Shown: piece by piece, positions 12,127-22,798 of the stretch
Position numbering within the stretch: the stretch's first letter is position 1
Layout of the letters: every line of letters starts with the position of its first letter
NCBI GenBank assembly: GCA_033439265.1
Contig: JAVTVX010000013.1
Location: 6,164,501-6,228,500, forward strand
Source: Dillenia suffruticosa
Taxonomy: Eukaryota > Streptophyta > Magnoliopsida > Dilleniales > Dilleniaceae
Direction of reading: 5' to 3'
Length of the DNA stretch: 64,000 nucleotides
Program-made: the position numbers and the translations under genes
Notes under the pieces: model-generated
The model's database searches: none
The model's input: the letters and a program-made list of their open reading frames with translations, nothing else
What the model was told of the DNA's origin: nothing

Positions 12127-13997
12127 GGTTTCGATTTCGAATTCTTCGTTCTCTTGTTAGGGTTTTGATTCTTGATTCGTGAAAAGTGGAAATGCAAAGC
12201 AAGGGGCCTTTCTTGAGAAGTAGCTTTAGCCGCAAGACAGGCGAGCATGGGCTGATGGGCTGGGATCAATAAGCCCGGTCCATTTTATTATTGCAAGCCT
12301 AACGAGCCTTCTTGGGATAGAACCGGTGGCCCAGCCAAGACCAGCCCTGAAGGGTACAATGACAATTGAATTTTTTTCCTTTTTTTTTTTTTGGGTAAGG
12401 TGACAATTGAAAATTTAATATTTGAGCTTTATCATATTTAAGTATCACGTATTTTTTGTTTGGGTCAAAGATGATATGGTCTAAAAATATTTTCGTCGAA
12501 GCTTGGAAATAAAATTTTAATGATTAAAACGCCCTCGCTTGTACTTTTGATGGGTTATTTTTTTTTTTTTTTTTTTGGTGAAATTGATGGGTTATCTATG
12601 TTGGATTGGTTAACAAAATTAATATTGGATTCAACTTGGTTCCGGCGCAAATAGGAAAAATTAGAGAAAAAAAAAAAGGCCAACAACAACTTCAATGTCA
12701 AACAACTATTGTTTACAAGAGTAAGAGAGAATCAACGCCTTATACCAACGGCCAATTAACTTAGTAGCATGTAGTATTAGATTCATTAATCAAAATTTTG
12801 AATTCGACTCGTTACTTAAACATAGAGCAAACTACGTTGAAAAAATAACCCTCTTGAATAGGTTACTGTAAATTCTAAACTGGATTAATTAGAGTATAGT
12901 TATGGATATTGGTTAGTATAGTATAAAAAAAATCAACGTCTTATTAATCCAATAACAAGTGTATTAAATTCTCTTAATCAAGTTTTTATATTTGAGTTTT
13001 AAAAATGAAAAAATAAATGTCAAGTGAGTTTGTCTCTTAATAAATCTAAAATTTAACTTAAATTAAATTAATTAAAATTAATTAATTAATAAATATTTAT
13101 CGATCAAATATAAAACACGAAAACAATCGCTAATATGAGTGGCCAAAAGCCCCAAGACCCAACCCCAAAAAGTTATTGGGTTCAGCACATATGATGATGT
13201 CTATGAATCAATTTTGGATAAAAATATAAAATCCGTTAAAATTTTTTACTGCAACCAAAATTAAAGATTATAGAACAGTTTAGACTCAACGTATAGACTC
13301 CAAAGGGAAGGGCACCAAAGCCTATGCTTCGTTGGGGCTCTTGTTACAGAACCTAAGCCTGGCTCGAGACCGGCCATCCGTACTTTTTTTCTAATATATA
13401 TATATTTTTTTGTGTTAGTTTACCGTTCGGTGTCTGAATTTTCATTTCAACCGATTCGAATCGATCCAACAAAGATCCTTCTTAGAGGGTAAAAATCTCT
13501 CAATGTAATCGACTCTATATCCAATTCACAAATCAAACTCGTGATCTTAATTAAAATATACAACGATCTATCCATTATATCAACTATCCGGTAATAATCG
13601 GCCATTCTTACCCCCTCAGTTATTTTTATATATACACCATCAATATTTATAATTATATTTTGATTAATTCAGTTCGTAACTTACAATGACTTATTCCATG
13701 AGCTATTTTCTTAATATAATTTTTTCCATTCTCAAAATTCAAATTCGAGATTTTGATTAAAAAATTATGTATCACATTTTAATAAACGGATTATCTATTG
13801 ATTATCCCCTCACTTGTGATAAAAGTGTGGAAATAGTTTTGCAGGGGATTTGGTGATACCCCAAACGATGTATTTTTAAGTCCTCTAAATGAGAGTTATC
13901 GCGCGTCCCCTCTGAGGGTCAACCTCTAAGGAAACTAGCCATGTTTTAGGATTCACTCATATTGTTTTTTCAAAAGGATTTTTCTTAGATGCAGGGT
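12127..13997. other. AT-rich intergenic region upstream of the proteasome gene
   Basis: It holds the PAA promoter and 5' leader, then AT-rich DNA with several poly-T runs. No convincing gene is present. A SINE-like segment lies at 13385-13605 (listed separately). A similar AAATTCGAGATTTTGATTAA motif near 13740 may be another decayed copy. Confidence 0.5.
13385..13605 (-). mobile_element. SINE-like repeat, family 2
   Basis: On the minus strand a tRNA-like head (GATAGATCGTTGTATATTTT, then CACGAGTTTGATTTGTGAAT) leads into a body and an A-rich 3' end (the T run at 13385). The head resembles the segments at 33437-33605 and, less clearly, 58497-58665. It is diverged and its ends are approximate. 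Confidence 0.4.
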
Positions 13998-14007
13998 TTA
14001 TATTTAG

Positions 14008-14769
14008 AGTATTGTACGGAAATAACTCAATAAAAGAAATTTTAAATGACCTTTGATATAAAAAAATTTCATATATAACTCTCATTTGTCGTAGGTTAAA
14101 TCCGTAACAGGCTATACCGCAAATTGAACCAGCAAAATAGCCACGTGGCAACATCACGTGTATCGCCTCTCCAAGATGCAACACGGCGACGCTCCTCCAC
14201 CCGCGACACTATGCTCCTCCACCCGTGGCGCTGCGCTCTCCCTCTCTCCCCCAGTGGCGCATCGCTCCTCTCTCCCTCCCCCCATGGCGCTACGCTCTCC
14301 TTCTCCCCTGCAGCACTGAGCTCCTCTCTCTCTCCCCCAGCGGCTCAACGGTCTCCCTCTCTCCCCTCCTACGGCGCTGCGCTCCTCTATCTTTCTCTCC
14401 AGCCGCGGCACTCCTCCTCCGTCGCGGCACTCCTCTTTCTCCCTCCCTCCCTCCCCCACGGCACTCTTCTCTCTCCCTCCCCCTCTCGCAACACTCATCC
14501 CTCTCCCATTGCCACGAGAGCCCTCTCCCTCCCTCTCCCACTGTTGCGAGAGCCTCACTCTCCCTCCCTCCCCCACTGCCGTCCATAGCCGCGGGAGCCC
14601 TCTCCCTCCCTCCCCACCACTACGGGAGTCGCGGGGGTACGTCGCGTCTTCAATTTGCGACATAGTCAGTCGTGTATTCAACACCCGATAAAATGGGGAT
14701 TATCTATGGAATTTTTTTGGATCGAAGGTCGTTTAAAAAAAATTATTAGATTAATTCCGTACAAAGCTC
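14008..14769. mobile_element. Non-autonomous Mutator-like element with a C-rich core (copy 1)
   Basis: Imperfect terminal inverted repeats of about 80 bp are visible. The left end is AGTATTGTACGGAAATAACT and the right end, reverse-complemented, reads AGCTTTGTACGGAATTAATC. Both continue through TTTTAAATGACCTTTGAT / TTTTAAACGACCTTCGAT. A 10-bp direct repeat TTATATTTAG flanks it (13998-14007 and 14770-14779), a length typical of Mutator-like elements. The interior (14160-14640) is almost pure C/T with CTCCCTCTCTCCC and GCGGCAC/GCGACA motifs, unlike the AT-rich neighbourhood. No transposase is present. It is related to the element at 21450-22301. Confidence 0.8.
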
Positions 14770-14779
14770 TTATATTTAG

Positions 14780-15866
14780 TCTGATTATGTGATAAAAAAA
14801 AATTAGGTCAATCATTTAGAATCTTGCTAGGTTTGTATGTTTACGTAGATTAGCGTTGCTTAGAAAACTTTGATACTTCATAATTTTTTTTTTTCATTTT
14901 AAAAGTTAAGAGAACTCTTTAAAATTAGTAAAATAACATATAAAAATATTAGAATTTGAACGAATTTTAAAACAATCGATTAATAATTCAGTTAGTCTTA
15001 TAATAAGAAACATAAGTTTCTTGTGTATATATATTGTGAATGTCGAATCACATAATATGATTCTCTTTCATTATTTATTTTAAATTTAGTAATGAATATT
15101 TTATTTATTAATTTTTTGGTATTATTTGAGTTTATTCTTTAAAAAAAAAATTCCCCAAAAGCTGACCTAATTGCTTCACTACCTCCATGAGCAAGTAATT
15201 GGGAGGAACAGATATTCTGATGTGAACTAAAACCCTGTGAGCATGTGCTGTTGGTTTGTTAGAACATAAAAATGGAAATAAAACCATAATTTACTAGGTC
15301 AGGTTGATATCTCCATCTTCTGAAGTTTCTCAGAGATGAAAGTTTGAAGATTGGTGTTATGCAGCTGCTCTCGGAGCTAAAGCAAGCTGTTTCCTGGGCA
15401 TAGCGATTCATAACGTAGAAACCCATCAAAAAGAATGAGATGATGACAGAAACCTTCTCCATTCAGAGCATGATCTCGATGCCTTATCTCCGGACAAATC
15501 TATGGAATCTCATGAAACTTGCACTTGTTCATCAACACCATTGTTTCCCCAGTGATAAGCAAAAGTTAATACTAGAATTTAGTAAGAAACAAATAGAAGA
15601 GCAATATAATCAACACATCAATATCAGCAAAGTAAAAAAGAGGAGTGCTTTGTGCTTTTAGATTTAGAATTTCAAGTATACATCTTAGTTTTAATGAATA
15701 TATAACACAAAAGGACAACAATTTAGTAGAATTGGACAGAGTCATTGTGATTTTCTGCATCTCTCCGACTAATATATATATACAAAATTTTGACAAATAT
15801 AAGGAAATCCCAAGTCTCCCTTTTGGGAAAGAATTTCCAAAAAAAAAAATGATTCGATAGAATGTG
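14780..15866. other. Intergenic region downstream of the chromomethylase paralog
   Basis: AT-rich DNA without a gene I recognise. The portion at 15180-15560 has more balanced composition and a 67-codon minus-strand open frame, but no similarity I can name. It could be a decayed 3' flank or an unrelated insertion. Confidence 0.4.
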
Positions 15867-16882
15867 AATGGATCAAGAATCAGTTTTGTAAGATTGGAGG
15901 AGAGGTTGTCCATGTTGGGGAACTTTGCAGGTAAAGTAAACACGGGTTCATCCGTGGTAGACCCTCGACAAGCCAAGCCTAGTGCATATCACGAAGCACA
16001 GTCCGCTGGGAGTGCAACGCATAGCCAATTCGTTTGTTCTTAATAAGAACAAAATGGAAGATATTTGCCCCATAGCATCACAAATAGACTAATTTCCACA
16101 CATGTCCAAAGCACCACAGGTAATGCACATTACATGTTAACTTGAAGCAACCAAGGTATAAGGCCCAAAAAGCACATCAGTTTTAGATAGAACGAAAATT
16201 CTTTTATTATGTGTCAGCAGAGTAGAAGCAACATGACACGGCTAATAGCTAAAGAAGAGATAGCTGATGTATTCAAGATAGACAAAGGTTGATGCCTTGA
16301 TGACTATTATTTCTTTACCTGTTCAAACTGTAAATGTATTTTTATCTTAAGCTCTTCATTTTACTAGAGTTAGTTGAAAATAACTATAACGAATCATCAT
16401 GTGGGAGCGTTATGCAGGGCGCATCACATTATTTATAGAAAAGACTTTTATTTACGAAAGGAAATTTTTATACAATGCCAACTAAACAAGCTATTACTCG
16501 AGAGTCACAAACCTACCTATTTACTGAGATAAGAATAGTTTGATGCTCATATTGTCCAACTATAGGGGAAATAATAGTATTATTCTATGCTACATAAACT
16601 GAACATCAAAAATTTTTCCCTATTGGAGAGAGCCACAGGTTTTATGGGGTTTAGATTATCACTTGTAATGGTGACTCTTCACTGTCGAACCCAATAAAGG
16701 AATGATAAAACTCATAATCGCCTAGAGAGGAGCAAATTCATGAGATTTAGTAAGAAGTAAGACAATACAACGAACATAATGTGCTTAAAATTTCATGCCC
16801 CACATAATGCAAAATGCAGTAAATCCACAACAGAAAACAAATATACATATATATTGAGAGGTAAGTTTATTCAATCTTAGTT

Positions 16883-17136
16883 AGTTGATAATATTATCTA
16901 TTTTTTTTTTGATACCATATCTTGGACACCGTCCGGTATCCGGGGATTCGCCCCGATTAATCCCGATCGACCGCTGCAGTGGCTCCTTTCAGAGGACGGG
17001 TCTCCCAACGGGGAACGCTCTATACACATGAGGGCCCGATACTCCTAGCGGGAGGTGAACCGCGATCATGTTTAAGGGTATTTAACCTCACATCCGGTTA
17101 AACAAACCCACATCGGTATAAGTTGATAATATTATC
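16883..17136 (-). mobile_element. tRNA-derived SINE, family 1, with a perfect 16-bp target duplication
   Basis: The body occupies 16899-17120. Read on the minus strand it starts ATACCGATGTGGGTTTGTTT, has tRNA-like promoter boxes (TTTAACCGGATG and CGCGGTTCACCTCCCGC) and ends in an A tail (T run at 16901-16910). The 16-bp direct repeat AGTTGATAATATTATC flanks it exactly at 16883-16898 and 17121-17136, which indicates a fairly recent insertion. The element at about 49674-49892 is a more diverged member of the same family. It lies in the part of the chromomethylase paralog from which exons 4-20 are missing. Confidence 0.88.
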
Positions 17137-17239
17137 ATGGCAAAGGATAACCTAAACTTTCACAACATGAATCTGACAATAACTATTTTTTGATAATGTT
17201 GAGAGTAAATTGCTCTTATGATTATCAATATGCTAAAGA

Positions 17240-18259
17240 GAACTAACCTTATTCCAATTCTATTATTAAGGTGAGCATATCATCTATCAAGGACATAGAC
17301 TCGAAAAAAACCAAAGGGACCATCTAAACCAAACAACTTCCTTTTGTAACATACTTTTCCTACATTCAGTATGTTTAGGTCCTGGATTGTTAAGATATAA
17401 ATTCTTTCTTTTACCCAAGCAATATGAACGCCAAAGTAAAAATAAGGAAAAAAGAAAAATAAAATAAGGCAAGAGCAGCAATAAAGAACTCACCTGAACA
17501 TGAGCATGGTCGTAGAGGTTAAACGCGGTGCACCCATCAATCTCTGCCTTGGCATAATGGCTCCTGCCTTGAATGGGTAATTCAACCATATTAGCAATAA
17601 AAGGTGAAGAGAAAAATCCAATATCATAAAAGATGAAGAGAAAAATCACTGACGAGGACAATGAGCAATAAACCCAGAAAGCAGGAAGAACATGCAGAAT
17701 TGTGTCTCATAATCTCATAACGGAAAACAGTAAACAACAACAACGTCCTGGTTAATAGGATTCCAAGGTACACAAACCTTTTATACAGTATGTTTATCAA
17801 AAATTAGGAGCATTTTCATCATTTGTTCGAGGTAAAGTGACTGACACTGTGTGCTTTTAGACTTGTATGCAAGCTTCGAACTCTACAGAAAGAATTCAAA
17901 CAAATTAGAAGAAAACATCAGAATTAAGTACCCCAAGAACTAACCACAGAGAGAGATTGAAACAGTAAATTGAAACCAAATTAACGGTAGGAAGCCAAAC
18001 CTTGCTCTGATATCTGTCAGGCCATCCCTGTCTAGCTCTTTGAGGTTCAATTTTATCATCATCCAAGTTTTTCGTTCGATCCTGTTGAGTCATGGGAGCC
18101 AATGTTTCTTCACTTCGTTTTGGGTTCTTCCAAGAAGCACAGAACTTTTCATCAGTTTGTTATGGCTTCTCATCATAAGCAGAAATCATCTCAACATCAA
18201 TGATGTCCTTCGAAGTTGTAGCTTCATTCACTGTGTTCTGAAGTTCTTCGATTTGCTTT
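17240..18259 (-). pseudogene. 5' part of the chromomethylase paralog retaining exons 1 (part), 2 and 3 with introns
   Basis: This block aligns base for base, with many changes, to about 27990-28780 of the intact gene. It includes the intron segment downstream of exon 3 (AAATTCTTTCTTTTACCCAA against AAGTTCTTTCTTTTGGCCAA). The exon 2 copy has lost the GTAAGT donor that is seen at 28463. The family N-terminal tail here is acidic but differs strongly from the intact copy, so the duplication is not recent. Confidence 0.85.
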
Positions 18260-18267
18260 GGCTTCTT

Positions 18268-21200
18268 TTTTTTTTTTTTCTTTTTCTCGGTGGAAAGAAG
18301 AAGGGACAACCCAACTAGCAAAGCCAACCCATCCCAGGGGGCAAACACAAGGAGAACTTTCCGTTCTGCCCCAAGACTTTGGCTCCCTCAGCATCTTCCT
18401 TCAGAAGGCTGTCAAGAGCCGGAGGATGATGATTGAGCTCTTTGAACCTTTGAGTTAGGGAGTGGCCTAAGGCGGCCATCTGATCCACACAACGATTTCC
18501 TTCTCTGAGAGGGTGGAGAACAGCAACCACATCCACATGATGCATGAGGATTCCGCATTCCGATCATCAGACTGAGAGCATAATCCTGGGCCACGCCCTT
18601 TCCAGCACTTCAGCTACAACCAAGGAATCCACCTCCTGCATTCCGATCATCAAGCTCCCACTCCTGGCCATCTCGAGGCCCTCTCTCACTCCCCACAACT
18701 CTGCCATGAACACGGATGAAGACAACTCTGCCATGAACACGGATGAACCTCTGATGTTAACCAAGAAGCCAGCCATCCATTCTCCTCTGCTGTTCCTCAT
18801 GACACGCCCCTGCAACCACCTGACCACTTAGTCTGTCCACTGAACTGTTTGTGTTTAGCTTGAAGATTTCTCACGGAGGCAACCAACCTAACCTTTGGTC
18901 ACACTTTTACTCTCCTCCCTCTTTCTGGCGAAAGAGAACTGCAAAGCAACATTAGGAGCCCATCTAGCAATCTGCAAGGGGGGAGAGATAACCTTTTGAT
19001 GAACAACCTTGCATCTACTCTTCCAGATGATCCATATGGTGGCCAGAAACTTGCTTTTATCCAAGCGGGGAAGACCAACTGCATGCCTCTTACTTCCTGC
19101 CTTGATCCAGTCGACTGCATCCCTTCTCCAGAACTCTGGACAGTTGTCCACCGCTGGGAAGACTAAACTCCACACTTCCCTGGCCACCTGGCAGTCTCTC
19201 AGGCAGTGGACGATGGATTCCTTGACTCCTCTGCAGTAAGGGCAATAAGCTTCAGGAGTAAAATTCCTCCTTCTCTCAGCATTGGTCATGATCTTATTAC
19301 AAGTCACCAACCAAAGAAAGACTAATTCTTTCGGGGTAGTCCACTCTCCAAATCCAACTTTAATCCAAGTCGTTGTTGGTGCCCCGTGGTTCATTTCCTG
19401 GATGTCACTATAAGCTGACGTAGCTGAAAAAGAACCATCCGCTTTACCTTTCCAGCAAAAGTCATCAGAACAGGCTTCTTCCTCTGGGATGAGAACACCC
19501 TCGATCTCAGCCACCTTGATACTGGGGAGAAAATTCTCTAATTCCTCAGACATCCAATGCCTGTTGGTATCAATGAAATGCTCCACCTTTCAGTCTAACT
19601 CCTCACCATTGACAGCTGACAAAGCATGATGGATTAGAGGATCTTTTCCCACCCAAGTATCAGTCCAAAAATTTACCTTTTTGCCATTATCTACCTTCCA
19701 TTTCATCCCTGTTTTAATGCAATCTCTGCACTTCATAATCCCTCTCCAAATATTAGATGAATTTGGCAATCTTGCAGCCCATAAGGTCCTGCCCCTTAGA
19801 TACTTGCACCTCAAAACTTCACACCACAAAGTCTTATCTCCTTTCATCAACTTCCAACCCAACTTGGTCATAAGCACCATATTGTTGTCTCTCATTCTTC
19901 TGAGACCTAAGCCTCCTTCCCTCTTGGGTCTGTAGACTTTCTCGCACCCCACAAGGTGAACATTCTTGTTCTCTCCAGACCAACCTCAGAGGAAATCCCT
20001 GTTGAGATCATCCAGCTCGCTGCAAATACTCTCTGGCAGCCAAGCAGCCTGTATCGTGCAGGTAGGGATGACAGCTGTGCCAGACTAGATGAGCACTATC
20101 CTTCCTGCAGTACTTAGGAGTTTGGCCTTCCAACCCTTCAGTCTATCTTGAACATTCTCCACAATCTGCATGTAAGTGTTCCTGTCCACCTTCTCGTGGA
20201 TAATGAGAATACTCAGGTACTCACCTAGATCATTAGAGTGGGAGAATTTGCTCGCTGCCGCTAGGGAAGACTTCAGAGACCACAGGCCACTGGGGGAAAT
20301 CCGGAGCTTGGATTTGAGGGGGTTAACGTTGAGGACAACCTCAGCAAAGGAAGCCCTTAACATTCCATAATGTGGCTCAGGATCAAGTGATTAGCTTATA
20401 TGAAGAGGAGGAGATCATCGGCAAAAAACAGGTGTGATATAGGAGGGGCTTTTCTGCACACTCTAACAGGAGACCAAGCCCCTTTCCTCACCCTATCTTG
20501 ATTCATATACGAGAACCTTTCCATGATGATGATGAACAAATAGGGGGAGAGAGGATCTCCCTGCCTAAGCCCCTTGCCAACTTTGAAGGAGGGAAGAACT
20601 TCTCCGCTCCAAATGAGGGAGATGCTGCCACAAGAGACTGCAACCACTATGAGCTTGACTAGGGATAAGGGCAGGTTGAAATCTAGAAGAACTTGACTCA
20701 GATAGCTCCAACTCACACTATCACAAGCCTTCCTTGAATCCACCTTCAGCACCACGTGATTTTTAATGCTCTTGGACCTCTTGATGGAGTGGATAACCTC
20801 CTGGGTAACGACAATATTATCTGAAGTTCCCCTCACAGGAAGAAAGCTACTTTCGTGATTGCCAACCAGCCGTTGAATAATGGGCCGGAGTCTTTGGACC
20901 AACACTTTTGAGAGGACTTTATAGGAGTTTAACAAACTGATTGGTTTGAAATCCACCATAGTTTCAAGGTTGTCTTGCTTTGGGATCAGAACCATGAAAG
21001 CATTGGCAAGATCTGGACAGAAAAAAGCCATCTCTAAGGGCTTCATTGACAAAAGAATATAGGGAATCCTTCACAGTCCCCCACAGCTTTTGCAGAAAAA
21101 AAGCTTGAAGGCCATGTGGATCGGGGGGGCTTTTAAGCCCTTCATAGAGAAGAGGGCAGACTTCACCTCCTCTTCACCGGCCGACTTAGTTAAATTCACC

Positions 21201-21280
21201 TGGTCTTCAGCCCCAATCCTCTTTTGCCATCTGACATTGGGAGGGGAAAACTCTGAGCTCTCAAACAGCTTGATGAAGTA
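18268..21280 (-). mobile_element. 5'-truncated LINE (L1-type) inserted in exon 1 of the chromomethylase paralog
   Basis: Minus-strand domains in order: reverse transcriptase palm (20396-21052: ANAFMVLIPKQDNLETMVDF, GLRQGDPLSPYLFI, HLFFADDLLLF), connection region (20085-20363, 19590-19952: RPKREGGLGLRRMRDNN, then WKVDNGKKVNFWTDTWVG), zinc-binding reverse-transcriptase-associated domain (18888-19586: CPYCRGVKESIVHCLRDC), RNase H-like domain (18315-18827) and a poly(A) tail (T run at 18268-18279). The endonuclease half is absent, giving about 3 kb. The frames are offset, so it is inactive. The direct repeat GGCTTCTT flanks it (18260-18267 and 21281-21288) and lies in exon 1 coding sequence of the paralog. 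Confidence 0.9.
18697..18747 (-). repeat. 27-nt in-frame tandem duplication in the LINE RNase H-like region
   Basis: AACTCTGCCATGAACACGGA plus GATGAAGAC-type continuation occurs twice back to back (18697-18723, 18724-18747). On the coding strand it repeats the SSVFMAEL peptide without breaking the frame. Confidence 0.85.
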
Positions 21281-21333
21281 GGCTTCTTATTTTGGGGATT
21301 AGACTTAGATGAAGTCTTTCTCTTGCCTGTCAT

Positions 21334-21449
21334 TTTTTGACTCTAGCGAAAGAGAGAGTGAGAAGATAACAAAACAGAAGCTGTTTTGAGATCAATCGGA
21401 GAAATGGAGGTTCAAGGGACAGACACAATGTTAGAGTTCTGGAAGAGAG
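21334..21449. other. Remnant 5' leader of the chromomethylase paralog
   Basis: The GAAAGAGAGAGTGAGAAG stretch just upstream of the paralog ATG resembles the GA-rich leader of the intact gene (29078-29220). It is cut by a Mutator-like element at 21450. Confidence 0.5.
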
Positions 21450-22301
21450 AGACATGTACGTATATATACCAAAAAAAAAAAATTAAAACAGTCTCCAATG
21501 GAAATTAATTCCGTTTCTAACCCATGTATGTCGCAGGTTTAACCTGTAACATTCTGTGTCACATTTTGAACCCACGACATGGGTTCCCCCCGCCTCCCGC
21601 AGCGCTCCTCCAACCGCGGCTTTTTCTCTTCTTCCCCCGCCTGCGACTCTCTCTCTCTATCTCCTCTGCCACCGCCCACAGCACTCCTCGCCCCCTCCCT
21701 CCCCCACCTGTGCCTCTCTCTCTCCCTCCCTCCCTCCCCTCTCCCTCCCCCGCCCGCGGCTCTCCTCTCTCCCTCCCTCCCCCGCCCGCGGAGCTCTCTC
21801 TCCCTCCCCCGCACACGGCTCTCTTTCTCTATCTCCCCTCCCTCCCTCCCCAAGCTCGTGGCGGTCCTCCCTCTCTCTCCCCCTCGACAATCCTCCCCCC
21901 TGCGCGACTCCCGCAGTAGTCCTCCCTCCCTCCCTCCCCCCGCGACAGTCCTCTTTCCCCCCGCAGCACTCATCTCTCTCTCTACCCCCACAGCACTCCT
22001 CCCCCTCCGCGACGGAGTGCCGCGGGAGCGAGAGGAGCGCCACGAGCGGGGAATGTCCGGTTTTGGAGACGTGAAACCCTATGTCGCGTCTTGCATCTTG
22101 AAGACATGACTCACTGTGCCCAATGCCATGGCGACACAACACTATGTCGCAGGTTCAACCTGCAACTCACTATGTCGCAGGTTCAACCCACGACATAGCT
22201 TGTCACAAATTCTACTCGCAACAAATGGAGGTCACTTTCGGAATTAGTTTCCCTCATAGGTCATTTAAAAAAAAATTTTTTGTTCAAATCTGTACATGTC
22301 T
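21450..22301. mobile_element. Non-autonomous Mutator-like element with a C-rich core (copy 2)
   Basis: The left end AGACATGTACGTATATATAC and the right end (reverse complement AGACATGTACAGATTTGAAC) form inverted repeats that extend through TTAAAACAGTCTCC / TTAAATGACCTATG and GAAATTAATTCCG / GAAACTAATTCCG. A near-perfect 9-bp direct repeat (GGAAGAGAG at 21441-21449, AGAAGAGAG at 22305-22313) flanks it. The core (21580-22010) is nearly pure C/T with CCCTCCCTCCC runs and GCGGCTCTC motifs. GTCGCAGGTTCAACCTG motifs repeat near both ends. It is related to the copy at 14008-14769 in ends, core style and internal motif order. It sits in the leader of the broken chromomethylase copy. Confidence 0.78.
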
Positions 22302-22798
22302 TCCAGAAGAGAGAGAAATGAGGAAAGCTGACAATTTTGGAAGGACCGCACAGGAAAGTTAATTTCACCCAACTTTAGTCCATATCATTTGAATTAGTCA
22401 GGACATCTTTCGTTTGGTTTAACATGTTACTCTCATTTAATACTAAAATCTTTCTGATTCTGGAAATCTATCAATGAAGGGACGTAATTTCTTATCCCTT
22501 AGTCCCTCATCTCAATCAACACTGGACTTCACTATCTTAGCAACATAGGGTGGAAATGAGTTGAACTTACTAAGATACAAATGCTCAGCTGGTTTAGTGA
22601 CATGAGCTTAAGACTGAGTTCAAATCCAACTCCTTAGCATTATAAGTTGAACCGGAAACTAGAATGAATCATGTAATTTCTAAATCCTCCATTCAACTTA
22701 CAATTACTAGATAAATTGACCAAATTAAATCAAATCGAAAATTCTCAATTGAAAAAATACAACACCCATTACAGGATGACTTAAAGATTACGAATAAA
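22302..22798. other. Space between the intact chromomethylase gene and its broken copy
   Basis: It holds the 3' UTR side of CMT3 and what was the promoter of the paralog. A tRNA-like relic is listed separately. No open frame looks real. Confidence 0.4.
22575..22660 (+). mobile_element. tRNA-like relic, probably a SINE head
   Basis: AATGCTCAGCTGGTTTAGTG has the pattern of a pol III A box, and GAGTTCAAATCC, about 20 nt downstream, that of a B box. The fold expected of a real tRNA is not complete (no acceptor pairing that I can see), so it is better read as a SINE remnant than a tRNA gene. Confidence 0.45.

Larger units (their letters stand above)
15867..21333 (-). pseudogene. Truncated chromomethylase (CMT3-like) paralog
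   Basis: It is a tandem partial copy of the intact CMT3 gene to its right, in the same orientation. The start resembles the intact one: ATG at 21333 gives MTGKRKTSSKSNPQNKKP against [19 protein letters not shown]. After a LINE insertion (18268-21280) exon 1 resumes at 18259 and runs to the [11 protein letters not shown] block at about 18000, with an in-frame stop on the way. Copies of the 38-nt exon 2 (about 17840-17887, donor changed) and exon 3 (about 17491-17592, HYAKAEIDGCTAFNLYDHAH) follow with their introns. Similarity then stops near 17240. Only the last exon reappears (15867-16018, [20 protein letters not shown]), with a stop replacing a sense codon. Exons 4-20, including the catalytic motifs, are missing. 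Introns are kept, so this is a DNA-level duplication with an internal deletion, not a processed copy. Confidence 0.88.

Noticed and set aside
14124-14691. Several long overlapping open frames on both strands rich in Ser/Pro/Leu or Gly/Arg/Glu
   Set aside because: They arise from the C/T-only core of a Mutator-like element, which lacks stop codons in several frames. No domain or start context supports them.
21524-22142. Open frames up to 176 codons rich in Pro/Ser or Gly/Arg/Glu
   Set aside because: Same composition artefact in the second C-rich element.
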